Assembly: GCF_019393635.1 (NCBI RefSeq)
Contig: NC_057862.1
Span: forward strand, 478,892,669-478,956,668
Source of the DNA: Dromiciops gliroides
Taxonomy: Eukaryota; Chordata; Mammalia; Microbiotheria; Microbiotheriidae
Length of the DNA stretch: 64,000 bases
Direction of reading: 5' to 3'
This document shows positions 47,515 to 57,702 of the stretch, piece by piece (within the stretch, counting starts at the first letter, position 1; each line of letters begins with the position of its first letter). Under the pieces are notes generated by a model that had not been told where the DNA came from, searched no databases, and was given only the letters and a program-made list of their open reading frames with translations. Position numbers and translations under genes: made by a program.

Positions 47515-47950
47515 TTGATGCTGAGTAAAGTGAATAACAGCAACATTGTGCCATGATCAATTGTGATAGGCTTAGTTCTTCTCAGGAATACAATGATCCA
47601 AGAATTCCAAAAGAATTAGGATGGAAAATGTTCTCCACAACCAGAAAAAGAACTATGAAGTCTAAATGCAGGTTGAGGTATGTTATTTTCACTTTATTTG
47701 TTGTTTTAATTTCTTTCTTGTGGTTGTTCCCTTTTGTTCTGATTCTTCTTTCACAGCATGATTAATATAGAAACATGTTTAACATGATTGTACATATAGA
47801 ACCTATATCAGATTGCTTGCTATCTTGGGAAAGGGGGAGTGAAGGGAGGGAGGGAGGGAGAAAAATTTGGAACTTAAAATCTTACAAAAATGAATGCTGA
47901 AATCTATTTTTACATGTAATTGGAAAAATACTATTAAGGAAAAAGTCAAG
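47515..47950 (+). mobile_element. L1 LINE 3'UTR
   Basis: ATGCTGAGTAAAGTGAATAAC, ATCAATTGTGATAGGCTTAG, then ATGTTTAACATGATTGTACATA, GAGGGAGGGAGGGAG, TTTTTACATGTAATTGGAAAAA. Confidence 0.7.
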
Positions 47951-48274
47951 GTGATGTTCAAATAAAAGCTTATGATAGAATCTGTGACATTATTTAGAGG
48001 ATCATAAGTCAAGAGTTGGAAGGCACCTAAAAGATCTTCTTTATTTTTTTTCATTCTTGTTTTTTATTCCCTTTCCTCCCTTTTCCTTCTTTCTCTTTTT
48101 TTCTTTCCTCATTTCAGTTTATTTTGCCTTGATTTTTTAGTGGCTTAGAATTTTTTGATAAATCTACAAATAGAACTTGGATATATTTCCCAAGCCTATG
48201 GATTTAGAGAACACATTAGGGATTGGAGCAAAATCTGAACATAGATGGTCATTAACCTTGATTTAATTTCTTTT

Positions 48275-48465
48275 AGGATCACTGATTTAGAGCTGGAAAG
48301 AACCTTAGAGGTCAATCAAGCTAACTATCTCTTTTTAGATTTGTGGAAACTGAGGGTCAGAGAGTTGAAGTTACTTGCCCGAAGTCTCACAGAAAGTAGC
48401 AAGTCGGAATTTGAATCCAGGTCTTCCTACTCTAAATTAAAATCTTTTTCTATTGTGCCATAGAA
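48275..48465 (-). mobile_element. MIR3-type SINE
   Basis: TTTAGAGCTGGAAAGAACCTTAGAGG, GTGGAAACTGAGGGTCAGAG, AAGTTACTTGCCCGAAGTC, TTTGAATCCAGGTC. Confidence 0.62.
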
Positions 48466-49304
48466 AGATGCTCAGTTAATTAATAAGATTAATAAATTAT
48501 TATTGGTTGAATAAAAAAATCACAAAGGTATGAGTAAGATAGGCTTCATTTTGAATTGGATTAATAGTTGCAAAATCTTTTTATTTAAATGGCATTATTA
48601 GTCTCTTTTTCTTTTAATCCTCGAAACCATCTGTTGTGTGTGTGTTTAATGGGAAATATACCATGCTTTTCTGATTCATTTACACTTAGCTCATCTGAGT
48701 ATTGTTTGGTAAGAACCATCTGAAGCCCAAGGAATTTTGTGACATTGTTAGATTTCTTCTTCTTTTTTAAATCAGGAAGTCATATTTTGCCAATGTAAAT
48801 GGATCTTGAACACCAGGAGGTATGGAGTTAGGATCCATGGCATTAAATTGGCATATACTGTTCCAACTTCCTAACAGAAACAGGGACTTGGTCTTCAAAA
48901 TGTGAGTGATTTTGATCAGAATTAGTGATCATCCTTAACAAGCATACTTAGCATGGCATTAGCCATATTTAAGGAATTGTTATTTTTGTTATGCTAATGG
49001 TATAAGGCACACATATGTTTTGTGGGTGTTAATCTGATTAGAGAAGAGACTATTTCCTAATGTGTATGGTATTTCCCCATTATCTGCTATGTATACAAAT
49101 ACATAGGGGGGGCCCCCTTAGGGAAAGGATTAGTACTCATGTTATAGGCTTTTATCTATGTACTTTTGATTTAGAGGGCATGCTAGTCTCCTGTCATATA
49201 CAAATCCATGCACAAGCCAGGCTATGATAGAGTTTTACTGCCTGCAGTCAAGTAAATAAATGATATGAGAAGTTCTTTATACTGGTGGGATTTTCCCCTC
49301 CTCA

Positions 49305-49340
<36 letters not shown>

Positions 49341-49864
49341 TGTATCATTAAAGAACTGATTGTACTGAGGTCCTTTTTTCCCCCTTTTAACAGTAAACAT
49401 TTTATTCAGCCTCTCTACTCAGAAATAAGGACAATTACTCCCCACAGGCAAATATACATCCACAGGTTCCCCAGGCTTTTTAGTCAATCCAGTTTCCCTG
49501 TTATTTGTTGTTTTCTGAGCAATTTATAATAGAAATTTACTGGCCCAACTAAGGGTCCAGGATGGTGAGGGATGATTAGAACCATCAGTTTCTGACCTTC
49601 TCTATGATCTTTAAAGAGTCTTCTGCTATTGTCTCTTTCCTGTACTGGTCCAGTCCTTTTAAGTGTCAGTCCTTGATGTTGTCTCTATTCCCCCTCCATC
49701 CTTTGTGCTCCTTTCAAGGACCACTCTGTATTCCCTGCTGGAAAAGAAGAAATCTATAGATAGAAACCACTAAGTGACCCACTTCAGGAGCTTCCTCTAG
49801 AGCAAGGGGTAGATTTTTGTTGTAGGTAGGAACTTTTTTCCATACTACACATTATATAACATTA
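48466..49864. other. No gene; (GT)n at 49308-49339
   Basis: AT-rich, unassigned apart from the 16-unit GT repeat. Confidence 0.5.
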
Positions 49865-50820
49865 TAGATTTTCAATTTAATTCAATCCAGTCAGTCAGTC
49901 AATTACCTACCATTTAGTAAATGTTTACTGTGTGCCAGGCACTTTGTCAGGTACTGGGAATACAAAGAAAGGCAAAAGACAATTCCTGCTTTCAGGGAGT
50001 TTACAGTCTAATGGGGGAGACAACATATAAACACGTGTTATCTGCACATGCAGTAGACAATTATGGACCATAAACAATGCATAAACCATTATGGACAATC
50101 AAGATATAGACAAGATAAACTGGACATAATCTCAGAGGGAAGGCACTAAGATTAAAGAGGACTCAGAAAGGCTTCTTGTAGAAGGTAGGATTTTAACTGA
50201 GACCTGAAAGAAGCCAGGGAAACCAGGAGGTGGAGCTAAGAAGAGAAAGCATTCCAGGCATGGCAACAGTCAGGAAAATGCTCAGAGTTGGGAGATGGAA
50301 TTCATGTTCAAGGAATAGCAAGGAGGCCAGTATCACTGTACATAGAGGGGGAGCAAGGTGTAAGAAGTCTGGGGGAGTAGGAAGGGGCTAGATATGAAGG
50401 GTTTGGAAGGCAAACAGGAGTTTATATTTGATCCTGGAGCTAATAGAGGGCTGTGGAGTTTACTGAAGGGGGGAAAGGGGTAGTGTATGATATGGTCAGA
50501 TCTGCATTTTAGGAAGATTAACTTGTTAGCTCAGTGAAGCAAGGACTGGAGTGAGGAGAGACTTGAGACAGGAAGATCAACCAGAAGCTATTGCAGTAGT
50601 CCATGTACTAGGTGATGAGGGGGGTAACAGGGTCAAAGGAATGCTATAAAGGTAGAAATGACAATGCTTGACCACTGATTGGATGGGGGGGGGAGTTAAG
50701 AGAGATTGTAGAGTTGAGGATGATACCTAGATTGTGAGCCTAGGTGACTGAGAGGGTGGTGGTGCCCTTAAGTATAATATTAGGAAGGGGGAAGCATTTG
50801 GTGTTAATGGGGTTCGGAGG
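49865..50820 (-). mobile_element. L2 LINE, ~950 bp
   Basis: Well-preserved reversed L2: CAGTCAATTACC..ATTTAGTAAATG 3' end, CAGTCTAATGGGGGAGACAAC, GGCTTCTTGTAGAAGG, GCATTCCAGGCATGG, GAGAGACTTGAGACAGGAAG, CTATTGCAGTAGTCC, GTGGTGGTGCCC. No open frame. Confidence 0.78.
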
Positions 50821-50824
50821 GAAG

Positions 50825-51320
50825 AAAATGAATTATTAGAATTCAACAAGCATTCATTAAGTGACTACTATATGCAAGGCACTGGATTTAGGTGCCAGAG
50901 ATACAAAGGCAAAAATTAAAGAGTTGTTGTCCTGAAGGACCTTACATTCTATTGGGGTGTTGGGGAGAGAGACATAACATAGTGCCCAACTCAGTAAAAA
51001 CAAAGTATATAAAAAGTCTTACAAAGTAATTTCCAAAGGGAGAAAGTGCTACTTACAGAATAATTACGAATGGCTTCTCAAAGAAGTGGCATTTGAGCTA
51101 TGTGCTTTGAAGGAAAAAGCTAAGGATTCTGTGAGGTGGGGGTATGGGGGGAAACATTTCAGACTGGGGAGACCTTTTGTGCAAAGGCATGAAGGTGGGA
51201 GATTGGCTTGTCTAAATAGGGCAGTTTGCAATGACAATATGTGAAGAGGAGTACAAAATACGAAATAAGTAGAGAGGTATGTAGGAACTTTGTAGAGGTG
51301 ATAGGGATTTATCATCTATT
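50825..51320 (-). mobile_element. Second L2 LINE copy, same orientation
   Basis: A new 3' end AATTCAACAAGCATTCATTAAG abuts the previous copy, followed by GGACCTTACATTCTATTGG, GCATTTGAGC, TTTTGTGCAAAGGCATG. Confidence 0.65.
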
Positions 51321-51539
51321 CTTTTCACCAGACAATTAATTGTGAACAATGGCTTGAAGGTACGTTAAGCTCTTGATTATATAATCCTGGACCAAAACTT
51401 GACTATCCTCTAACAGTGGAGGGCATGGCAAAGGACAAATAGCCTTTACCCTCTTTGCTTTACTATAAAAGCTTTTCTCCCCTAACTACGATTGCTCTTT
51501 GAGGATTAGAGCACTGAGGAAAGAAATGTAAAAATAACA

Positions 51540-51564
51540 TATATATATATATATATATATATAA
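51540..51564. repeat. (TA)n microsatellite
   Basis: About 12 TA units. Confidence 0.85.
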
Positions 51565-51815
51565 TAGCTGAAAATGCAGAGTAGTGAAATAAAGAAGATG
51601 TGGTTTCAAATCTTGTCTCTGACACATACCAGCGTTGTGACTATTGGCAAGTTACTTAACCTTTCAGTCCATCTCCCAACACCACCTCCCCCTCCATACT
51701 CCCATCCCCCTGGCAACTATGACAAATGATGTTACAGACCATTTGAAGATGTGCATCACTGGATGGAGTTTCCACAATGGGAGTTGCCTACATTAATGAA
51801 ATGATAGGTCCAGGC
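51565..51815 (+). mobile_element. MIR-family CORE-SINE
   Basis: GGTTTCAAATCTTGTC..TTGGCAAGTTACTTAACC..GCATCACTGGATGGAGTTTCC..ATTAATGAAATGATAGG. Confidence 0.5.
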
Positions 51816-51989
51816 CAAACAGAACGATACTTCACCTTTATATAGTGTACAGAGCCCTGTTCAAGTGACTCTGTGTCCTGATCCTTCACTTGACCTCCTC
51901 CTCCTCCCCCACTACACCCCTTCAATGTACATATTTTCTCTATACTTACATGGGTACATACTGTTTCCCATGATAATCTCTCGAGGTGG

Positions 51990-52200
51990 TATGGTACACT
52001 GGCTGTAGGAGCCAGTTTCAAATCCTGCTTCTGATGCTTATGTGTGACCTTGTGCAAAAGTCACTTAACCCTTCTTGGGCCTCAATTTTTTCCTCTATAA
52101 AAAAGGATTGGATTATGATCCTATCACTATTTCTATTTTCTTTTTGGTATCTCCAACACCTACCGCAGTGCTGGGTATGGAATTAGTGCTTAATAAATGC
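51990..52200 (+). mobile_element. MIR SINE
   Basis: CAGTTTCAAATCCTGC..AAAGTCACTTAACCC..CTCTATAAAAAAGGATTGG, then an L2-like end GTGCTTAATAAATGCTTG. Confidence 0.6.
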
Positions 52201-52204
52201 TTGT

Positions 52205-52390
52205 TGATAAAAAGATCTTTCTTTTACAATAACCCTGTGAAGGAGGTAGCACAAATATCACCTTCAGTTTACAGAAGAAGAAATGGACGCGTCAAGAAGT
52301 TAAGTGATTTGGCCTCTGTCAAGTAGTTAATATGTCACACAAATCATTGTGTCAGAGCCAGGATTCAAATTCTGGTCTTGCTCTCTGTCC
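52205..52390 (-). mobile_element. MIR SINE
   Basis: AGAAGAAATGGACGCGTCAAG, AAGTTAAGTGATTTGGCCTC, GAGCCAGGATTCAAATTCTGG. Confidence 0.5.
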
Positions 52391-52474
52391 TTTCAATAAC
52401 ACTAAACTAGAACTAGCTTAGCTTCATAGAAAACCTTCACCTTTAGACTATCTCTGGTCAGACGACTTCCAAAG

Positions 52475-52620
52475 GTCACAGATTCAGAGCTGGAAGGGTT
52501 CTCAGACATCATTCACTACAACTCCCTCATTTTTACAGATGAGGAAACCGAGGTATCCAAATAACACAGCAAATCACACAGATAGTGAGATTAGAACCCA
52601 GGTCCAAGTTCTTCCTCTTT
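52475..52620 (-). mobile_element. MIR3-type SINE
   Basis: TCAGAGCTGGAAGGGTTCTCAG, TTTACAGATGAGGAAACCGAGG, AGAACCCAGGTCC. It is the repeat closest to the LTBP1 promoter. Confidence 0.6.
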
Positions 52621-53063
52621 CACAGAACAACGATGCCTTCCAGCGGGGTTCCTGTGGAGCATAAAAAGGGCTTTTGACTCGGGCACCCGCACACAAGCCC
52701 TTGTATTACCATTTGGACGAGCATCTGTTGGAAACGCTGATAAGAAACTGCCCCGGTTTCCCCAACATTTTCCAAACGGAGCCTCCAAGAAGAAAAGGGC
52801 TATTCAGTGACTTTGTTGAGTTCTTTGTCCTCAATTGGAGGTGGGGGAGGGGGGGAAGTGTGTAAGTGTTATGGTGGGGCTGGGGAGGGGACCGGGGTGT
52901 GTGTGGGGGGGAGGCGCCGTGGGGAGAATCCCTTCCATCTGACTTTCTGAACCTCGGGTAACTTTAGCCGGCGGGCCGCCGCCGGAGCCGGAGCGGAGCG
53001 TATTGTGGCTGGGATCGCTCACTCAGGCTCATCTCACGGTCTCCCCAATTAGGCTTTACTGCC

Positions 53064-53071
53064 TGACGTCA
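53064..53071. promoter_or_regulatory. Perfect CRE/ATF palindrome TGACGTCA
   Basis: The exact 8 bp cAMP-response-element palindrome lies about 740 bp before the LTBP1 start codon, at the edge of the CpG-rich region. A half-type TGACG follows at 53220. The match is exact; in vivo use is inferred only. Confidence 0.5.
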
Positions 53072-53371
53072 TGTCTGCTAGAGATTGGCTGTTCGGACCT
53101 GACACTCAGCTCACTCGCACAGAAACTTTTAAAAAGACTTTCCAGACCGGGCTGCCCCAAAGAGTGATTCCACCCGCCCTCACTCACAAATACACACAAG
53201 CCAACAGTCCCACCACCCCTGACGTCCCCCAAGAACCCAGGCTGCGGGTCTCGCTACAGAAACATCTGCTCCATAGAGAGCAGGAGAGCGCTCAGTCAGT
53301 TTCAGTCCGTACCTTCGGCGCGCCCCCGGCCCTCGCCCCTCCCCCTCTTTTCTCCTGGCTCCCCACCCCCA

Positions 53372-53382
53372 CGCCCGCCCCC
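53372..53382. promoter_or_regulatory. GC box (Sp1-type)
   Basis: CGCCCGCCCCC is an inverted GC box inside the CpG-rich segment. A second, GGGGGGCGGGGG-type box lies near 53560-53572. Both fit a TATA-less housekeeping-style promoter. Confidence 0.4.
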
Positions 53383-53453
53383 TCCTGCTCTCCACTCTGC
53401 CGGGGTCTAGGCTGGCTCGGCTTCCCCCTACAGCTCCCTCTCCACTTCTGAGC

Positions 53454-53495
53454 ATGTTTTCTTCCTCGGAACGGCTGCTCTCTCGCCTTTGCTAA
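53454..53495 (+). promoter_or_regulatory. Candidate uORF in LTBP1 5' leader
   Basis: An ATG at 53454 opens a 13-codon frame ending in TAA at 53493-53495. It lies about 315 bp before the LTBP1 ATG and is the only upstream ATG I see in the last ~350 bp of the leader. The -3 base is an A (AGCATG), a fair context. Whether it is transcribed depends on the unknown start site. Confidence 0.35.
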
Positions 53496-53660
53496 AACTT
53501 GGGGATCTGAGCATTTCTTCTGGGAAAAGAGGGAGGGAGAGTCGAGTTGTGCACACTGGCGGGGGGCGGGGGCAGGCTCGGCAGGAAAACCGTGTCGCGC
53601 TGCTGAGTGGGAGCTGCGCTCCAGTCCTGGGGAGAGGGTAGGGGAGCGACCGAGCCAAGG

Positions 53661-53680
53661 GAGGGAGACAGAGAGAGAGA

Positions 53681-53758
<78 letters not shown>
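53661..53758 (+). repeat. (GA)n microsatellite in LTBP1 5' leader
   Basis: About 98 bp of almost uninterrupted GA on the sense strand (a few AAAG interruptions near 53682-53690), ending some 51 bp before the start codon. It would put a long purine run in the leader mRNA and gives spurious Arg-Glu and Ser-Leu reading frames in both directions. Confidence 0.9.
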
Positions 53759-53760
<2 letters not shown>

Positions 53761-53809
53761 CCGTGTTTGCAGTGTCCGTCCCCTTCCCGCTCCCCGAGCG
53801 GTTTGTGCC

Positions 53810-54324
53810 ATGGAGGTGACTTGGATCAGGTGGGGGCTCCTGCTGTGGGCCGGGGTGTTCGCTTCCTCCGTGCACAGCAGGGTGAGAAAGATCACCTATG
53901 TCGTGCGTCCCGGCCAGAGCGGCTCTTCTGACGCCGGGGTCGCCGGGGGTGCGGGACAACTGGGCTCTGCCGTGCCTCTAGGAGGGCATCCGAGAACTTT
54001 CAATGTTGCGCTCAACACCCGCTACAGCAGCAGCAGCAGTAGCAGCAGCAGGAGCACTACGACGAGCACACAGGAACGGACCCGCAGGATGAGCAAACCA
54101 AGCGCGCCAAGCGTGCAAGTTCTCCGGCCGCCGCAGCCCCCGCAGGAGCAGCCGCTCCGCTTGGGCCCCGGCGTGCAGCACCACCCCAAGCCCGTTGGCC
54201 ACCCTCCGGCGGGGCAGTTTACCAAACCCGGCAGGCATGTTGTGCGCTCCAAAGTGCAACAGGAGACCCACAGCAGCAGCTCCAGCTCCAGCCTGCAGGT
54301 TCACCAGAAGCAGCAGCTACAGGG
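53810..54324 (+). CDS. LTBP1: LTBP1 long isoform, coding exon 1
   Basis: This is the first coding exon of latent TGF-beta binding protein 1, a secreted matrix protein that disulfide-links to the TGF-beta propeptide and targets the latent complex to fibrillin/fibronectin matrix. The exon gives 171 codons plus 2 nt. Residues 1-23 form a signal peptide (basic/Trp start, LLLWAGVFASS core, likely cleavage after VHS). Then come RKITYVV, the RTFNVALNTRY block, a serine tract at 73-80, a basic ERTRRMSKP segment, a Pro/Gln-rich stretch at about 104-135, FTKPGRHVVRSKV, a second serine tract at 145-151 and HQKQQLQG. These blocks match the known mammalian long-isoform N-terminus in order; this is recognition from memory, not an alignment. 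The start has a strong Kozak context (GCCATGG). The exon ends in a GTAAGG donor in phase 2, and reading through would stop at once. The region is GC-rich, unlike its surroundings. The downstream-promoter short isoform would lack this exon. Confidence 0.95.
54026..54049 (+). repeat. LTBP1: In-frame AGC/AGT serine codon repeat in LTBP1 exon 1
   Basis: Eight serine codons (AGC x4, AGT, AGC x3) encode residues 73-80. The single AGT interruption would stabilise the tract against slippage. A second serine run (residues 145-151) uses mixed AGC/TCC codons. Confidence 0.9.
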
Positions 54325-55328
54325 GTAAGGCAAACACCACCCTCCCTTCCTCCCTTCCTCCCTCCTAACACCTTTCTGTCGAAGTGTGTGCGGAGATCCC
54401 TCCTGCCTGCCCCTGCAGAGTTGGGAGCAAACTTCAGAGAAGCACCGGGCCTGTTCTGAGTGTGAGCAAGTACCATTCTCTGCCATCCTGCAAGCCAGGA
54501 AGGATGCAATGAAAGCCAGAGAAACAAAGTTACTTTTAAGGAAGATAATGAGCAGGGCATACTCATGGTTACTGAACTGTGAAGAAATACAAAAGGCATT
54601 TCAGACTGGGTTGAATAATTACTCTCTAGACTATGTAAAACATGATGTCATTACACGTTCCCTCCCCAAGACAACTTTATTCTAACTAGGGAAATTAGTT
54701 CCTAACATCTAAGTAGTCCTTGATGAAGTAGCACTTTTGAGGGCCTCTGCATCTTAGAACTTTTATTAAATTTTCTGCACCTGTATGCAGTCTGTAGGGG
54801 CGATTTCACTGAGAAGGGTTGTTCCTGACAATTTTTCTAGTTTGAACTGAGCTTTTCTCAGTGTACAAATGTCACACGAATGGTGGGAGTGGGGGGGAAA
54901 AGGAATTAGGGAGATTTTTTTTTTTTAAGAATAAGTCAAGAATTGTTTGAACTCTTTCTGTAAACCTATTATCGATGAAGCTAAATTTATTTTGTTGCTC
55001 TTATAACAAGACCATCCTAACAACATTTTTTCCCCTCCCTTTTAAACAGTATTCTTACTATGAATTTCTTTCTCTTTTACAGAGCTGGTATTCATTATAG
55101 GAGAATCAGTTCTTAATAAGGCTCCCTGGCTTCCTTCCTCACTTCTGTGCTCTTACCATCCTCTCCACTTTGGCAGCTAACTTTTGGGCACCTTGTATAA
55201 CCAGTTAGGCCTCCCCCGAGGCAGGGTTTTTTGCTCTTAGAGGAAAAGCCCTTTGAAGTTTGGGTTTTGGGGAGGGCAGGATGATAGTGTTTGCTCCTGG
55301 TTTACTTTCTACCATTGCTGTATTGCAG
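54325..55328 (+). other. LTBP1: LTBP1 intron 1
   Basis: This 1004 bp GT-AG intron starts GTAAGG and ends with a pyrimidine-rich tract and TATTGCAG. It contains T-rich and (CCTT)-like stretches near its 5' end, and no recognisable transposon. Short open frames inside it (for example around 54386-54685) have no family resemblance. Confidence 0.88.
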
Positions 55329-55399
55329 GGTGAATGTCTGTGGAGGGCAGTGCTGTCAAGGCTGGAGCAAAGCCCCTGGCTCCCAGAGGTGCACCAAAC
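55329..55399 (+). CDS. LTBP1: LTBP1 coding exon 2
   Basis: This is a 71 bp exon between a pyrimidine-rich TATTGCAG acceptor and a GTAAGT donor. The first base completes the phase-2 glycine codon of exon 1. Then 23 codons read VNVCGGQCCQGW followed by SKAPGSQRCTK, and a single C is left for the next codon (phase 1). In LTBP1 this cysteine-rich segment directly follows the QQLQG end of exon 1 and leads into the first EGF-like repeat, so sequence, order and phase all agree. All four cysteines expected here are present (C-x3-CC and C before TK). The next exon, coding the first EGF-like module, was not found before the window end, so intron 2 runs past 64000. Confidence 0.93.
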
Positions 55400-56539
55400 G
55401 TAAGTAGCCATGAATACAACTTGCCTTGAAAACCTGTATATGAAGTGGGTTTCTGCAGTGGTAGAGCAGAATAACTGTGATCCAGGAACGGGCCATTTCC
55501 CAGGGACTAATGACTGCTTTGGGGAATGTTGATAGTCTGAATATCCATGTCATTAACCCCAGCCAGTCATTAATGCTCAGGAAATACTTTGGGTCCTGGT
55601 AATTATTGTTATCATTATAGCAGCAGTACTTTGGAAATGTCACTTTTCACCCAGGGGTCAGTTTTGGTCTCATTTCACCTTACTGAATCATTAATCATCC
55701 TATCATATCTGTGAAGTCAGAAAATGGAAAATACAAATACATTTTCATTTTAGGCATCTTTGAATACAACAGAACCAACAGCTTTTGTCTTCAACATGGG
55801 GAAAACAGATGAAAAACATTTCTTAAAGTGGGGAGAATACCTCATAGGTATTATTTATACTAACATAAAACATTAGTAATTTAAAAGCTGTCTGAAAATA
55901 GCAGCAAAGATCTGCCAGACTTGAGGCCCTGATTATTTCCCAAGATGCACTAGTCAGTGGTACTCCAAAATCTACTGATAGGTATTCCTGTGGGACTTCT
56001 CTAAATTCAGTGAAAGGATCAAATACTTTTCCCATGCACTTATAGCTTGCCATTAAAGGACAGGAGGGAAGTGGCCTCCTTGGCCTCTTCTTGATTAATC
56101 CAATGTTAATAAAAGTACAAAATATAAATAAAAGCATTTCCTTTCATTTGAAAAATTTTGAACATTGTAGGTATTCTCTGCAATTCTTTTGAAGCAGTCA
56201 GCAGAACATGGATTGAAACTGTTGAATTTAAAAATTTTTATACTGGTATAAAACAAAACAAATTTGATTTATTGTTATCTCTCCCAGGGATATAATTTTT
56301 AGAGGAATTCTTTTGCATACACAAATGAAAGTCCAAGAACAGTATAGACAGCCCACTGAAAGTGTTTGTGAGAATTGCTTTCAAATTTTGGTCTCCCCCT
56401 CAAAAAAACCCACACTACTTATACAGTTGACTTTGGGGAATATACATGTCCAGAGTAGGTTAGTCATTTTGGTCATGATTAACAAGAACTGAATGACAGT
56501 CTAGAGGATTATTTTGGGTTCAAGCTTCTGATATTTATT
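55400..56539. other. Intronic DNA without recognised repeats
   Basis: About 1.1 kb just after exon 2 with no transposon I can identify; open frames carry no motif. Confidence 0.45.
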
Positions 56540-56705
56540 ATGGAGTTATCAGTTTAGAGCTAGATGAGACCTTAGAGGCCAGCTAGTCCAACCTTCTCAT
56601 TTTACCAAAGATGAAACTGAAATTCAGAGAGATATAGTGATTTGCCCAAGGTCACACAGTTAGAAGTGTCAGAAGTGTAGTTTATCCACCGTGCCACACT
56701 GACTC
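56540..56705 (-). mobile_element. MIR3-type SINE
   Basis: GTTTAGAGCTAGATGAGACC, CTAGTCCAACCTTCTCATTTTACC, GATTTGCCCAAGGTCACACAG. Confidence 0.6.
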
Positions 56706-56984
56706 TCTTATAAGTATTCTAACTAACCCTTAGATCTGAAATGCTCTCTCCTTCCTGGTCCCCATGATTATAGACTTTTTAGGTTAAATGGTATTTCAAA
56801 TGGTATACTACTTTTGTCTGCTTTATTTCAGCTATTTCCTAATGTGTTTAGGTTGTACATACAATAAAAGTTTATGGATTAATATCTCTCCCAGATAAAA
56901 AATTATGCCAAATTCTATAGCAACTACATATAGTAAAAACTTAATATAACACAAATAGTCTGCATTTAAAAAAGATGAGCAAAC

Positions 56985-57125
56985 CGTGCATGATCCCAGT
57001 TTTTCCACTTACTATTTTTCTGACCTTGGTCAAGTTTTCTAACTTCTCTAGGTCATCTGTAAAAGGAGGGCGTTGGACCAGATAATCTCTAAGTCCCTTC
57101 CAACTCTAAATCTATGATCCTATAA
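56985..57125 (+). mobile_element. MIR3-type SINE
   Basis: TCTGTAAAAGGAGGGCGTTGGACCAG followed by an L3-like tail CTAAGTCCCTTCCAACTC and CTATGATCC. Confidence 0.6.
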
Positions 57126-57151
57126 TAACTGACATGTATCTATTAGTATTT

Positions 57152-57298
57152 TTTTTTTTTTTAGTGAGGCAACTGGGGTTAAGTGTCTTGCCCAGAGTCA
57201 CAAAGCTAGTAAGTGTTAAGTGTCTGAGGCCAGATTTGAACTCAGGTACTTTTGACTCCAGGGCTGGTGCTCTATCCATTGCGCCACCTAGCTGCCCC
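57152..57298 (-). mobile_element. WSINE1-like SINE in LTBP1 intron 2
   Basis: Subfamily I. ATCTATTAGTATTT (14 bp) is perfectly duplicated at 57138 and 57299. Confidence 0.89.
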
Positions 57299-57702
57299 AT
57301 CTATTAGTATTTGTAAAAGAAAAAAACTATATATGAAATAACCTTGCAGATGTTGTGCTGATATTGAGGTGGAAAGAGGAGAGAATAGCCATGCAGTGGA
57401 AGAACATCCCTTCTCTAAAGGCTTCTGAGAACAATAGGTTCTTGGATCAAGGAGAGAAAAGGGAGTCTGCATATTGTGGAATCTGCCCCATTACTTCTCT
57501 TTCTTTAGACAACAAGAAAAGGAATAGGCACATTCTCTCTTTGGCAGTCTTGTCAGCAAAATCATAGAAACTCCAAGTTGGAAATTACAAAGCACGACCC
57601 ACTCATGATCAAGAATTCACTCTAAAGCATCACTGACAAGAGGTCATCCATCCTCCACTTGGAGCTCTACAGTGATAGGGAACTCACAACCTCCCAAAGG
57701 AG

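Larger units (their letters stand above)
52890..54330 (+). promoter_or_regulatory. LTBP1: CpG-rich LTBP1 promoter and first exon
   Basis: From about 52.9 kb base composition shifts from AT-rich, CpG-poor DNA to GC-rich DNA with many CpGs (the GCCGGCGGGCCGCC-type segment near 52970-52990, the CGGCGCGCCCC segment near 53315), continuing through exon 1. This is typical of a CpG-island promoter. No clear TATA box at a fixed distance was found, so several transcription starts are likely. The transcription start site cannot be placed from sequence alone. Confidence 0.75.

Noticed and set aside
53071..53451. A 126-codon frame starting at the CRE upstream of LTBP1.
   Set aside because: It sits in GC-rich promoter DNA where stops are rare, has no domain, and is not in frame with or linked to LTBP1.
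53428..53959. Two 155-codon minus-strand frames antisense to LTBP1 exon 1.
   Set aside because: They depend on the GA microsatellite for half their length and show no splice or family evidence.
54386..54685. A 99-codon frame in LTBP1 intron 1 as an alternative exon.
   Set aside because: It has no matching splice phase or recognisable domain; exon 2 joins exon 1 in the correct phase without it.
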